From: Sclerurus mexicanus
Lineage: Eukaryota; Chordata; Aves; Passeriformes; Furnariidae
Assembly (NCBI GenBank): GCA_013396755.1
Contig: VWZF01002968.1
Coordinates: 1,392,407 to 1,456,406, forward strand
Length of the DNA stretch: 64,000 nucleotides
Direction of reading: 5' to 3'
In this document: positions 37,692 to 51,228 of the stretch, piece after piece
How the letters are laid out: every line of letters begins with the position of its first letter
How positions within the stretch are numbered: the stretch's first letter is position 1
The notes under the pieces: model-generated
Told to the model about the DNA's origin: nothing
Database searches by the model: none
The model's input: the letters and a program-made list of their open reading frames with translations, nothing else
Program-made: the position numbers and the translations under genes

Positions 37692-40652
37692 CTGTAAAAG
37701 AAAATTTTATCAACAGAACAGTCTGCCCTGTACACTAGAGTTAAAAACCTTGGCATGCATTAATAAACTGCATGTTATGTGCAGAGCATTAATTGCAGAC
37801 TTCTCTGTGTTCAGAAAGGAGTAAAAACCACTTCATCATAGCTTTCTGCTTGTGATTCTACCTCAAGGCACTGCCTTGAATCATTCAAAATATTTCTGAG
37901 AATAATGCTTGCTTTTTTTTTTTTTTTAAATCATTGCTCATAATTCCTCTCAGAAAACTGCATGGTGCAGTGCAGCACAGATCCTCTAAGCCATACAGTG
38001 AAAAGAGCTTCTGATTCACAGCTCTTAAATAAAGGGCACAATTAGACTAGCAAAGTGGTGAATTGTGAGCTTCCATTCCTCTCAAAGCAGCACAAAAATA
38101 CCTTTTGGAATTACAATTTGATGGATAGATACTACCCTGGCATGGAACACAAGAACTTAAGGTTATGTTGAACAGATTTACTAAGGTGTTCTTGGAAATT
38201 TACAGCTCAAGGACAAAATGCAAGAAGCAGGGGATTTTTTTGGTAATTTTCTTCCTCTCCTTCAAGAAACTGCAATCCTACCCCTCAAAATGTCCCTGGC
38301 TGCCAAAAGCTGAAACTGAATACAAAGTTTTATATAAAAGCGTCATGAACTTTTAGTCCAAAATGGACCAATGTCCTTAGAGATTTTTAGTGACTCAGCC
38401 ACAAGAAACCTCATAATTTTATCTTTCTAAGTATTGTCCCTCTCAAGACATCCCTTCTGAGGAAAAAAAGGCTTGTCACAGTTATCAACTGCTGGGAATA
38501 AACAAACAGTAGAGGTTGTATTACATCCTGGAATGTTAAGAAACAGTATTTTTCCCGTATTACACAGTGTGAACACCTGTAGCCTTTCCCTGGGGTTTTT
38601 TTTTATTTGTTTTTTTTTATTTCAAATACAGGTTTAAAAAACTGAAACAACTACTGTGTAGATACAGTAGCATTACTAAAGAGAACGCAAAACAGCTCAG
38701 CAAAACTTGTGAAGATGGCTATGGCTTCAGAACCCATTCCAGTCAACAGATTTAAATTGACCAGAAAGGCCCTGGTACAATCTGTAAAAGCAGGCTGGAT
38801 GACAGCACACTAATTTCCTCTGTCTTCACAGAGTCTTGCCAAACACGCAAATGAAGGAGAAAGGTGTTGGAATGGCCCAACATCTCTTTCAAGAGAAGTG
38901 TTTTGCATGGGCTCCCTCTCTGGGGTGAAACGAGTACTTGTTCCAAAAGAGGAGTAGTCTTGTCCTGCCCTTGTTTCACTTTGAAACATGGCCTGTTTCT
39001 ACTTATATGCAGGTGTCAACATGACAAGCAATACAGTTAATCAGGTACAAGCAACAGGAGAGCCAGGCTGCAAATATTCTTAAAAAAAAGCATTTTTCCT
39101 TTAAGCCCAGCTTACTTTCCTTTCACTCTGCAATGAAATAATCTTTTCATCTGTTTGTTGTTTATGAAATAACACCTGATAAAACTGGGCACTTCACCAT
39201 ACTTGCAAGTAGAAAGAAAGTAAATTATGAGGATGTAAAGCCTTTATTTGAAAGAATGTAACTATGATGAGGGAAAACCACAGCAGAAAGCCTCTAAAAC
39301 CTTCACCTTGAAAAAAATCCAAATACTTTTAAAGCCATCTGTCCTGGAAGAAAAATATTTCCAATACTGCTATAGAGTCAGAAATCTCCCTGTGACAAAA
39401 GATATCATAATGCAATTCCAATGACAACCTTAGGGCCAAATTCAGTAGTTATAAGTGATATGTACACCCATCAAGGTCCTTGAAGAAGCAAGCAAACTGG
39501 CTGCTTAATATTGACAACTGTGCCTCATTTGACATGTGGGACACTACCATGAGAAAAGATTCAGAGAAATAGACAATGTCTAACAATTATTATTCTCCCT
39601 TACGTTAAATTAAATTTGCATCACTAGTCAACATTTCCTGAATCCCATTTATTGGGTTATACATGGACCACTCTGACTCAGTTCTCTAGAAAATATCCAC
39701 TCCTATAATGGACTGAATTTTTTGCCAGACAGTGAGGCCAACTGTCACAGGCAAAAATATAGCTTGCACTGTGAACACTAATAAGCAGCTGATAATTATG
39801 TGTATGCGTGGAAGGGATGAATGCCTGAAACCATTCTTTTAGACCGTTAATCAGAAGCCTGCTGTATGTAAGCTGTAACTGTGGGCTGATTGTAAATTTT
39901 GGTAACGTTAGGACTGAGGAAAAATGGCGTGACCTGAATTTTTTCAATTAATAGAGACACATGAGACAGAATCACCAGTCAGGAGGCCGAACACAGGCTA
40001 TGCTTCTGCACATCAGCTATTGTGAAAGTTGAGGCCTTAAAGTTTCAGAAAGAGCTGGTGCCAGAAGCAGGGGTTCCTACAAGAGGAAGCAGTCTCAGAA
40101 AGATAGGTGATCTTGGCTAAAACGAACCTCAGCACCCATGTCTGCCACATGCTGTCGTTTAGTCCATCTCATCCACAACACCAGCCCAAGTTTACTGCCT
40201 ACACCGATTTCATGACTAGCTGAGACCTGACACACAACTCAGAAGACGATCCATGCTTTCACTGCTTTGTCCCTTAACTTCCAGACTCTACAATTAATCC
40301 GTACTACGGATTTTCTATGCTGCAGTGCTGTGGCAAGCAAGATGGAAAGAGGCAGGGAGAAGCACCACAAGAACCCTGGGGACATTTTTCCCTGCCTAAG
40401 TTTATTCTGTAAAATTACTGTGTGACGAAATATAATATCCAGCACAGCAAAGCTCTGCAGACAAAAGCAGGCCTATAAGAAGACTTGAAGCATGGCAGAC
40501 ATTAGGACAGGCTCCGATGATTGTAAAAACAACAGCTACAAAAGGCTATGCATTATAAGCAACCACAGAGCAAAATAACCAGAAGCTGCAAAACTCCTGC
40601 AAATGCAGAGAATTACTGGCGACAAGGGAACATGCCCTTCCCCCTTCAGTAC
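37692..40652 (-). other. GATB: GATB intron 5
   Basis: 3.0 kb of AT-rich sequence with several T homopolymers. Nothing else is recognised. Confidence 0.8.
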
Positions 40653-40775
40653 CTGCCATGACTGCCTGGCTGCTCCCAAGTGTTTGAAGAATGAGCTGAA
40701 GCTCTCTGACTGCTGCAGCTGCTTCCTCCCCACAGCACAAATCAGGCTCCATGACAACCTCCATGAGACCGACTC
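40653..40775 (-). CDS. GATB: GATB exon 5
   Basis: 123 bases: two bases of a glycine codon, 40 codons (VGLMEVVMEPDLCCGEEAAA to LGSSQAVMA) and one base. The acceptor is gggggaaaag...cgatag|GA as read on the - strand, with a poor pyrimidine tract, and the donor GCAG|gtactg. It matches human GVGLLELVLEPDMSCGEEAA. Together with exon 4 it forms the GatB family signature D-x-N-R-x-G-x-x-L-x-E. Confidence 0.94.
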
Positions 40776-41757
40776 CTATCGGGGGAAAAGACGGGAGATT
40801 TTCAACAACAGCTTTTGATCTTGGCATATTAGAGTGCAACTGGCTAAACACATGAGAGAACTTGGGCTTTTTTCAAAACAAACAACCAACCACAGACCCC
40901 CATGTATTATTTACTAACTGTCACTATGGGCCTGGCTGTAGATCGCTATAAAAACTTTCCTTCCTATTTTTTTAAAGGAATAGACAAACTGCAGACAATC
41001 CTCCACCCTTGGATGACTTGCAGATCAGAAGGGCCCACTCTGCCTTTCTCGAGAAGAACTCTCATTTAAAGCCAATCAGATTCCAGATTCCAGTGTATTT
41101 ATCTTAAACTGATTTTGAAACAGACAGAACTGTACAGATTTAGTCTAATTTTTAGCTTCAGGATGTAGCTTTCAAGCAACATGAGCAGCCACAGCCCTTA
41201 ACTTCAATGGACACCACAGCACTGTGTCCCAGTTAGGACAGTCAGGTTGCTGCCCATGCTGTGTGCTAATTCAGTTCTCTCCACTTACAATTTCTGAGTT
41301 AAAAGAGAAAATCAACATTTTTTTCAAAGCTAATAATTAAAAGAAATGTCTGACTCATGCACTACAAATTCCAACAGCTGCTCCATCTATACACAAGCTT
41401 GATTCACTAGGTCTGTGATATTTTACTGTTTGGGTTTTTTTTTAACAAGACCTTAAATAGCTGAGTGGCTCTTTGTGAGCAACACACACAGTTTTGAGCA
41501 AACTGGAGCCAACAGAGTTCTAACTTGCTATTGCCAATTGCCATCAACCAACAGCAATAGGAAAAGTCCACTGGCCATTAAAAAAATCAAGTATTCATCT
41601 GCTTCCAGTGTAACGGTCATTTTGATGAATTTTTACTTGCAGGGAGAGAGATATAAGGCTGTTTTTATTTTTTAACTGCTTCCTGTCACCCATTTTCCTT
41701 TAAAGACTCATCAGACATCAAAAGAAGGAGAAAAATAGGAAAATAATCTAAGCCTAC
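40776..41757 (-). other. GATB: GATB intron 4 (982 bp)
   Basis: An intron with a gtaggc donor. Nothing else is visible. Confidence 0.8.
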
Positions 41758-41956
41758 CAGCCCTGTTCAAGTCCACGAGAGTCTGGCTCCTTGTGTCATC
41801 ATGGAGACTTTTTCCACTGTCTTGCTCCAACTGAATTTGTTTAATCCTCACAGTTTTTGTCACCATCTGGCTCATTTTGTTGTCTATGCAGAGACTGTAT
41901 GACAAACTTCCATTCACCGCAATAGGAACTCTCTGCTGAGTGATTTGATAGCCAGC
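41758..41956 (-). CDS. GATB: GATB exon 4
   Basis: 199 bases: 66 codons ([20 protein letters not shown] through KTVRIKQIQLEQDSGKSLHD to DLNRA) and one base of glycine. The acceptor is ttttgttgacag|GCT and the donor GCTG|gtaggc. It matches human [20 protein letters not shown] and IQLEQDSGKSLHD; the latter is the conserved LEEDxGK region of bacterial GatB. Confidence 0.95.
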
Positions 41957-44900
41957 CTGTCAACAAAATTAGCTTTATACTCAAATGAAACATTCAGTTT
42001 TCAGAAAGAAGTGGCATGGGCAAGTGCAAATATTGTTGACTAAGAACAAAGCTGAAAATGCAACATCTTCCATAGTGACCTATATAAGAGGACAGAACAC
42101 GTGCACATGTGAATTCAGAAGTTATTTTGCTTAGATGGAAAGGAAGCAAGCTACGAAATGGGTCTAGAATTCAACATAACAGTAAGAAGCTAAAGGTCTG
42201 GAAAAAATAAGAGCACTCCCCAATACAGGTAAGTATATGATACCAAACTAATGCTGAAATGTCAATAATCAACTGCACAACCTCTTGCAAAGGACAACAA
42301 ACTTCTCAGATACTGCCCAGGGGCAGGAAATGAACTGGAAGAGGTTCTTTCATGCCTGTGGTTCCATGATCATGTTAAATCTTGTTTGAAGCCAGTTACT
42401 GTACTTCTGTCCCCAAGGTGGGACTATCACTCATCCTCCCAACAGGCTGAATATCCCTCTCTGTTCCAAACTGCACTCATTAGAGGGGAGGAGAGGGAAG
42501 GCGTGGGGCTGTGGAAACCAAGAAAATGAGAAAACTCAATTTCATTAATGTAGCAATTTAAAAGACAGACACTGCAATCCCCCATAAGGCACGCAGCTGA
42601 TAAATGCCACCTCATGCCTGGGACTCTACTCAAAGGGGAAGCTGCTGGCCAGAAAAGGGGCTGCCAGTGACAAGGGACTGGAATAACTGCAACGATGGAA
42701 AAATACAGAAGTGAATCACCGACAACTGAGGTGGGGTCCCCATCACTTCTTCCTCACCTGCTCACAGCACTAGTGGTGAGAATTAAAAAAAAATCTGTCA
42801 GATACAAATAAACTGGGAGGATCATCTGCATAATTTAGAGGGATGACAAACTTACTGTAAAATGCAGAGATGATGATGGGGCACTGGAATGGAGAACAAT
42901 GGTGTGGCCCTGTGAACAGCCCACTTTATATATATGCAACAAAGTGCGTGACCTTCTAGCCATAATGAGTACAAGAGAAATTAAATAACTGACTCTATGC
43001 AGCCCGTGCTAATCACACAGCTCTTCTCATGTCCTAAAACTTCTCATTAAAGTGATTTTTTTAAAGCTTGAAATAGTGAATGACAACATATAGCATGAGT
43101 CCCATTTCCCATCCAAAACCCCGTTTTCAGGAATAACAATAATCCCATTTTTAAATGACCTCAAGAGCTGGATTTATCTGTTCAATACAGCTCATTAGCC
43201 TAAACTCTGCATCTTATTAAAGAGTTCTTGACTAGATTGTTCACTATGAAATGCAGGCCAAGCAGTTTATTGTCAGTGCTTAAACTGCAGAAGTCAGCCA
43301 GTAGAAAGCCAGAATTACATGTTTCAAAATAATAAAATATGTCAGCATCTCCCAAATTTCCATGCTTATCTGACAAGAGGATCCTGTAACTCACATCTGC
43401 AGACAATAGCAGACCACTTGGTGCCCACACCTTCTTCTACCTCACTGTTCTCTTAAACACATGGATGTGGATTCTTTCCTATTCATCCTTACAGCTTTTA
43501 CGCAGTAGACTGATAGCGGCAGACATCACAAGAATGAGAGATTGTTTTCAGTTTAACAGCACAAGCACTAAAGCTGGCCTGCAAACAAATCTGTGATGTT
43601 TTTGGTGTTTCTTTATGATGTGCAAAGGAATTTTGAAAGTCATGTTTATTTCCTGCCATTTCACTTTTTTCTCTTTCGGGTCTCAAAAAGGGCTTTAAGG
43701 TAGTTCTACGAGTTAAAAAAAAGTACTGGCAATTCAAACCGCTAAGTTTGCATTTCACATTCTCAACAGGTCACTACAGAGTCCCCACCAAAGGGCTCAC
43801 AAATATTAGCAGAACTACAAACCACAAGTTCCTACTGTAGAGGAGAACAGAAACATCCTCTTAGATCCAGCTCTCCAGTGGACAGCTATAACATAATTCT
43901 CTCTCTAAGGTCGGGAGCAATTGTATTTGGAAATGTTTTGTGTAACTTCAAAATATTTTCAATGCCTGAACAAGAGTAGGAAAGAAAAATAATTTGGTTA
44001 ATAACGCAAACACGTTAATTTGGGACTGGAGAAATCTCCCACTCTGCTTCTCTGGATGTCTGGGACACCTTACCTAAAGAGAGAATAAACTAACATGCCT
44101 GATCTTTCTCAGATAAAATAAAACCACACTTTTTTCTTTTAATGCAGTTGTCAGACCTTCAACCAAAAACCAGAGAAAGCAAAACTAGTGTCCTCCCTTT
44201 GACAGATTACTGATAAACAGAACATTCAGTGCAAATAAGGTGACAGGAAAAAAAGGTTTAAAATTAGAAAGGTTTAATTTCATTAAAATAGGAAAAAAGG
44301 CTGCATCCTGTTGCAATGACAGAAGTCAGGTTCTTACATTATTTCAGTATTTCTACATTCATATCCAGTGCAGCAAAACACATTTGACTTCTAGTGACAC
44401 CTTCAACCCAATATGAAAGCTACCAACAAACTATATTGCAAAGACTCAATTCTTCCTCTTTTTTGTGTGTGTTTTTTTGTTTGTTTGTTGTTTGGGTTTT
44501 TTTTTAATTTATTGGAACCATGACTGAGGAAGTTTTGAAGGGAAATTAAATATTTTTAGATTCCTAAACACACCCAAAAAAGACATTACTATGTTTATAC
44601 CACTGAACCTGTGTTTGTTATACATTCACTTTAAATGAAGGACTATTATCAGTCTGCTTTTACCCTAAGAGACAATTAGTACTAACCACCAGGAATGGAC
44701 AACTTAAGGGACAAAGCAGCTCCAGCTCCCAATTCAATTACATTAAGCTACTGGAATTGTGCAGCTAAGCAAGGAGTCAGCAATCAGAGCAATCATACTC
44801 AATCAGTGAGCACCAGGGTACAGCTGCCTATTTCATCAGGGTGTAGCACAGCATCCTGCTGAGGTGAGCAGAGCACTGTCTGAAAACAGAAAAAGCATCT

Positions 44901-44977
44901 CTTCACTCATCCCCTACTGCCACCCGTACTTGTCCTTTCCTACAGCCACAGAGGGACCAGCTATACTGCATACTTAC
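41957..44977 (-). other. GATB: GATB intron 3
   Basis: 3.0 kb with a consensus gtaagta donor and T-rich tracts near 44.46-44.51 kb. No nested gene was recognised. Confidence 0.8.
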
Positions 44978-45091
44978 AGGCAGATCTGCATAGAAGTAGT
45001 GTTTTCTGTCAAACAAGGACTTCTTGTTTATGCTGCAATTGAGAGCCAGGCCTGTCATCACTGCTGCTTCTACACATCTCCTGTTGAGAAC
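44978..45091 (-). CDS. GATB: GATB exon 3
   Basis: The exon has exactly 38 codons, [20 protein letters not shown] through INKKSLFDRKHYFYADLP. The acceptor is tgtttccttag|GTT and the donor CCT|gtaagta. It matches human [20 protein letters not shown]. The FDRKHYFYxDLPxGYQ segment, continued in exon 4, is nearly invariant in GatB. It joins its neighbours in phase 0 on both sides. Confidence 0.95.
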
Positions 45092-48000
45092 CTAAGGAAA
45101 CATGACACATGGTTTTGCTCAGTTACTCAGTATGTAACAAATGTGTCTCCCACACGCTGCCTTATAAGGAGCATATATTCCATTTCGCCTGCCTTCAGTC
45201 ACCATTAGATCTCTTTCCTTGTGTGGGTAGTTCTTATTCATCATTAAGTTGTGGTAGTTATAAATCTGCAAAGCTTAAAGATGAAAAAACAAGCTGTTCA
45301 GTCATTTTGTCATACTACATAAGGAGGTGTGCACTGTTCTGGCTTGCTACTTTTGCAAATGTTTCAGTGCTTTTGAATCTTTGAGGGTACGAGACAAATC
45401 ACAGTAAATGATAACTGACTTGTAACCAGCTGTCAACTCACAGTGAGAATTGGAAACACAGGGGATTTGCATTAGGGACTGCACTGCAGTGCCATTTCAG
45501 TACAACACTTCAGATCACCCGTAACCACAGAACTACAGTGAATTCAGGAGTATCTACATATACCACAGATTTTAATACTTTGCTTGACTAGGGTGAAATG
45601 AAGCACACTTACGTGCTTTGCTAAAACAGAACTCAAAAGGCATCAATTGATCCCATGGCTACAAGTATACATGTTTCCAGCACACAGGGAACTCACTGGA
45701 TTAAGGTTCTTGCAGAACGCCACGTGATCTGAAGACCCAGCACGGCCTTCATGGAGAAAGCAAGCAGTTAAATGCAGTTTCTCACCACGGACCCATCACT
45801 ATCAGCACTACACCCTTGCATCCCCTCAGCAGGATCAGGATACGGAGGAGAAAGAACATGTCATTCCAAAAAGTAGTGATAAGTTACATTTTATTCAGAT
45901 ATGTTATCATTAATTTAACAGTTTGTTTAACTAACACCAAATGGATGAAACTGAAAAGGAAAAGAAGACTGAATTTGTCTTAGTGCATCTCTGACATGCT
46001 CACACTTAGAGCATTTTGAAACAGGAACAGAACTTTATCCATCCTGTTCCACACTGTACAGCTGCCAAGAAGTCTGTTTTCAGCAGGACCATTAAAGGGG
46101 CATATTATGCAAAAGAATGTACATGACTTCATCTGCATTGACCAGAACATAAAATAAATAATGTTTTCTGCCATGTTTCTGGCAGTATTTACTTTTTATA
46201 TTCTCCAGCCTAAATTCTGAAAACATATTAAGCAGCTGTACATTTCCCATCATCCCATGTCTTCAGTCAGAAAATGAATCCCTTTTTTTACTCACTTAGT
46301 ATTTAAAAAATCAAAATAATAAAGAGAGAATATGGGAAACTCTTCAGAAACTTAAAAATTGCTTATACGGAAAAGAAATTAAATATTTAAGACATTTAAC
46401 AAGGGAACTTTCAGATCTTTAGTGTAGCTATATATGGCTAACTAGAACACATCATCTGTTCAGGCATATTTTACTTATTAAAAAATTTAAAAGATACATA
46501 AAACAAATTCTAAATGAGAAAAAAAGGAAGAACAATCTCCCTTCAAAATACTGATCCATGGCAAAATTAACTCAATTAGTTCTGACTGTAATCTAAAGCA
46601 AAATTGGTAACTACAAAATATAAATTTATTTTAGTAGCATAGCTGCAGGTCCTTATATAGTAGGTGCTCCTCTTGCCAACAATTAAATGCTTCCAGATAG
46701 TACAGACAGTTATCTTTTTTTTACTGCTTAAGGAATTCTGTAATGGTGCTAGTCAAATTGTTCATTGTTTAAAATATCATCATCTTTCTAAATACACTAA
46801 AGCCTTATGGCACAATCCTTTTCAGCTTTACAAATTAGTGAGGACCATGCCAGTCAGCCTTTTAAAAACTGGTCACCAGAAACGCCTTAAGGCTCCCTAA
46901 GAACTGGTAAACTCAAAACACCACTGCTCCAAAGCAGTGAACCAGTATCTTGCTACAGCTCCTGATGGTGCAGATGACTGCAATCAGTGAACAAGACAAA
47001 TCCCAACCAGTCAATTGCACATTTTTCAAACACAGCTCGAGATTAGCTAATCATGACACTTCAACTACTGCCTTTGACCACTTGCTCTTCAATTTTTGCT
47101 TGAAACAGGGTAGAGTGTATGTAACTCATTGTCCTAAGGGATAACACTGTTTTGAGGAGAAGGAAATAATTCACACAGATGTACTACTTATACCAGACAG
47201 AACCTTTTGCACTACTGCTGATGAACCATTTTGATGGCTCTAGGGAAAAACACACAAAAAATTGTGAAGTATTGCTTATTTTTTATGTAGTATTACTAAG
47301 CATTTAGATGACTCTAACCTATGTCCCCAGTATACTGGATCGTACTAGCCAAGTCATTGTATATGCACCACTACTCATTTAACTTCCTGTGCTACTTACT
47401 CCTTCATCAACCTCTGTGCTGCTAGAAGGCATTGCAGATATTTCCCACTATGGCACACTGAGACGTCTACCATGCCAATCTGCTTCCTCTGCCCTGTGTG
47501 ACTTCAAAAGGGAAAACCCCCAACCAGATGACTCTCTACTTCCTCAAAAATCAAAACTTATCTGTTTAATACTGTTTCCTTTCTGAAGTGACTACTACTA
47601 CCCATTCCAGTGATTAAGGCTATGAGCACAAAGCAGAATTGTTTAAGCAAACTACTACTTTTCCCTCAAACAAGCCTTGCTTTTCATATAATCTGCAGTG
47701 ATAAACATCAATTCAGTATGTGAAACTTCCCATACTAATGACCTAGAATAAGTCCTCCAGCTTGTTTATGCAGTAAGCTGTTATTAAGTTGACAGCTTTG
47801 ACTAGCACCAAAGATTTAAATTATTGGCTTGAACTGACAAGCTGCCTGTCTGGTATGTTAGCAAAATGCTGGCCTTGAAAGCAAGCTTTGTAGTTCCTGC
47901 AATAGCTATGGACAAAACTCGAGCCTATGAAGACTTCTTCAGCTTCTTCTGAAATGGAGGCATCCCTCCGAGTATTTAAGAAAATCCCAGAGAGCTATCA

Positions 48001-51000
48001 CAAAAGGAAATGTAAACTGTTTGCATTGGAAACTCATGAAAAACCTTAACAATGGCATCACACCACCAGCACCATTTCCCGTGTAGCTACCTTATTCTGC
48101 TAGAGCACCATGGTAACTGAGCACTAAAGGAATGAAAGAACAGTCCAACCAAGACCTCTCTCCTTCTGGTACTTGTCTGTTGTTTACATTTAGTTCACAA
48201 GTGAAAGACTCCTTTTAAAAATTTATCATCTTTATTTACAAGTTCAGCTTAGTCAAGACCTTGGTTTTAAATACAAGACTACTCAATACCTATACAAAAC
48301 TATACACAATAATTTCAATGGCATAAATTCCCACCAACAGCAATTTTCTAACAGCATTTTGTTTAACAAGAGGTTTACTCCTTATATTAATACATTAAAG
48401 AAAGTTGGCACCCTTTTCGGTGAAGATATATGTTTCTATATTTAGCAAATTACCATTTTTACATCTTAAAGAGAGTAGGTATGCAGCTTCTTGTTTTGCT
48501 TATGAGTATTATATAGGATAATTGGGAGGAAAAAAGAAGAAACATCTAGATGTCTCTTCTCGAAAAAGTTCATTTTTGCTACCTTCTACAAAAAAATAAT
48601 AGTCTTTGCAATAACATTTGCACTCAGGAAGCCTATGTTACAGAACAAAGTATGCCTTGTACTAATCCCAGTAAAATCAAAATAATTCCCCGAAATTTTT
48701 TAAGGTTTTGTTTCTAGGCCACACATTTTAATAAAGTAGATTTCTATTTTAAGACCTTCATAATCATGAAAAAATCAGACAATCAGATTAACTACAGGAC
48801 TGTTTACCTAAGAGACACTTAATTTTAGCTCCTTTTCATTCAAAATAACAGCGGAAAGAAGGACGTAGTGCAATGTACTCAGCCAGCCCTCTGTAGACAA
48901 GGCAGTAATCTTCAGAAACCTCATCAGATATATCTAATCATATTTCCCAATACTCCCATTTCATATCACTCTGATTTTTATTTGCTTCCACTAATGGATA
49001 TATTCAGTCTTACTGTTCTTGCTGTCTTAAAAGTACCAGCTTGCTGCAATACATGGCTCTTTGAAGTGCAGTCGTGAGTTAAACTTCAAAATAAACTACT
49101 CTTATACGTCCTTAGTTCCAATGTAATTGTGGCTGTGCAGTCTGACACTGCAGATGAGTACCTCACTGCAGCGTTCTGCCTTGGCATCCTCCCACACGCA
49201 GAGAAGGGACCAACTGCCTTGTAGCTATGCACATACACAGTGTACATACAATAAACGAAGACCTGACCATTTCCCAAATGAGCCATTTATTTCAGTAGGT
49301 TACAGTCAGACTCCAGCCCTCTATGCATACAGTAAAAACTTGGAAAGCAAGTCAACCTAAGCCTTGCCATTTGTTACGTCTGCAAAGAACCCATGTTCCA
49401 AAACCTGAGGTCTCAAACTATAGGGGAAATTTAAAAGCACTGGCTTAAATTTAGGGTCTTTGGCACTTCAGTCCAGCATCTACTTCACAGCATGTTTCCT
49501 GTCCCAATATGAGCATTATGTTCTTATTCCTAAGGAAAAAGACAAGACAGTGGAGGAAGCACCAAACATTTTGAGATCTTAGATTAACAGAAAGAGATTC
49601 CATCTTAAGAGAACAAAATGGCAACTGAGAAGCTGAAACAGCAAAAGAAGATGCAGGGAGAGGCATTAAATATACTTAATGCATTTTGTAACTTTTCCTT
49701 TCCAGTCTGGTACCAAAGCTATATGCTGTTATACAAACATCATTATTATTGCTGACCTCGTCTGGTGGCAAAGTCGGCTTGTGGTGATGTAGCACACATT
49801 GATTCAAGTTATATCTTAAAACCATGCGGTTCTGACGTTAAGAAGTACCCAGCTCCCAAACACGTTACTCCATGTGTACTCAAAAGAATAAGTGGGCACT
49901 CTTTATCAAAGCTGAAGAGCTAGCCTGGAAGCTTGTATCACAAGGCTTAGAAGTGGAAGAAGCATCTTCCAGTGTCAGCGACGACCAGAAAAATTCAGCA
50001 GCAGTAGGGAGAAATGCTGACCCCTGGGAGAAAGACAACCAGGAAGGTAACACTATATACAAAACTATTTAAATAATGCCAGACTTATGGGTTTCTCAAC
50101 CCACATGGAGTTGCTAAAAGAAACAGAAGAGGAAAAATGCATTCAGACCACTCTGTGGGCAAAGTGCCCAATGGTCTCCCTGTTTTCTGGGGTGGTAGAA
50201 AAGCAGCCAATCCAGTGGCATTGCCCTAAACCACTGATCTTTATACTTCAGATCCCAGCAGCAACAGCTAAAACCAAAGTTCTACCATGCAGAACCAGTT
50301 CCAAGCAGGACAACCCCCAGGGAACACAGGACAATGCAGTGATAATACAATGGTTCATGACATCCATAACCAAACACTGTTTATATGGTTTTCCCATAAA
50401 GGAGTCCAGTATCTCTCTAACATCCATGCCAGCCCTGTTGACAGCAGTCTTCTGCATCTGCTCCATGCCTTTTTTTGACCTGCCATAAGGATGCTCCCTC
50501 TCTCACATCAGCTGAAATTTAAACCATTGCTAATGCTCTCTGATCCAGGGGAAGTTAAATACAGGAAGATCCAGTGAAAACATGCCACTGCTGCTGAAGG
50601 AAGGGGAGAGAACAATGGCTAAAATCTAACTAACATAACATGATCAAATACAAAGTCAACAAGAGCTTTGAAGTGAACCTTCTCAGACCTTTTTTTTCCC
50701 GACACTGAGCTTCACAAAAAAAAAAGGCTAAAAAGGCTTTTAAACATGAGTAACATCTGTCTTCTTCAACATAACAGATTTAATGTTTAACTTCTTAAAT
50801 GAAGTCAATTCAGAGCATTTAAAACAGAACAGGCTATAAACCAATCCCTGCCCTGTTTATCCTTGCAGATGATCCTTTGCTGGTAGGCCTGGAGAGAGTT
50901 TTCTGAGTTGTAACCTTTGATGCACGTTGACTGTCATTATTTCTAAGTTTTGGGTATTTGCCTGCTGCTCCTTCCTGGAATCTTTGTGTATCTGAGAGCC

Positions 51001-51195
51001 CACAGGAAATACCCGCTAAACTCCCAGCCTTTGTTCCAACTCCCTCATTCCTTTTTTTGCTGAATTGCTGTTTCCTGAAACATGCTTATTTGTTCCACAT
51101 AGAATAGGCCATCTTTCCCTGCAGGCTGACCTAGCTCTCTTAAGAGAGCACAACACACAAATTGGAGTAAACCAGAGGTGGCCTTTCACAACAGA

Positions 51196-51228
51196 ATAGA
51201 AACAAAAATAGAAACAAATAGAAACAAG
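51196..51228. repeat. short tandem repeat, ATAGAAACAA unit x3
   Basis: Three imperfect copies of atagaaacaa(aa) in a row inside GATB intron 2. Confidence 0.7.
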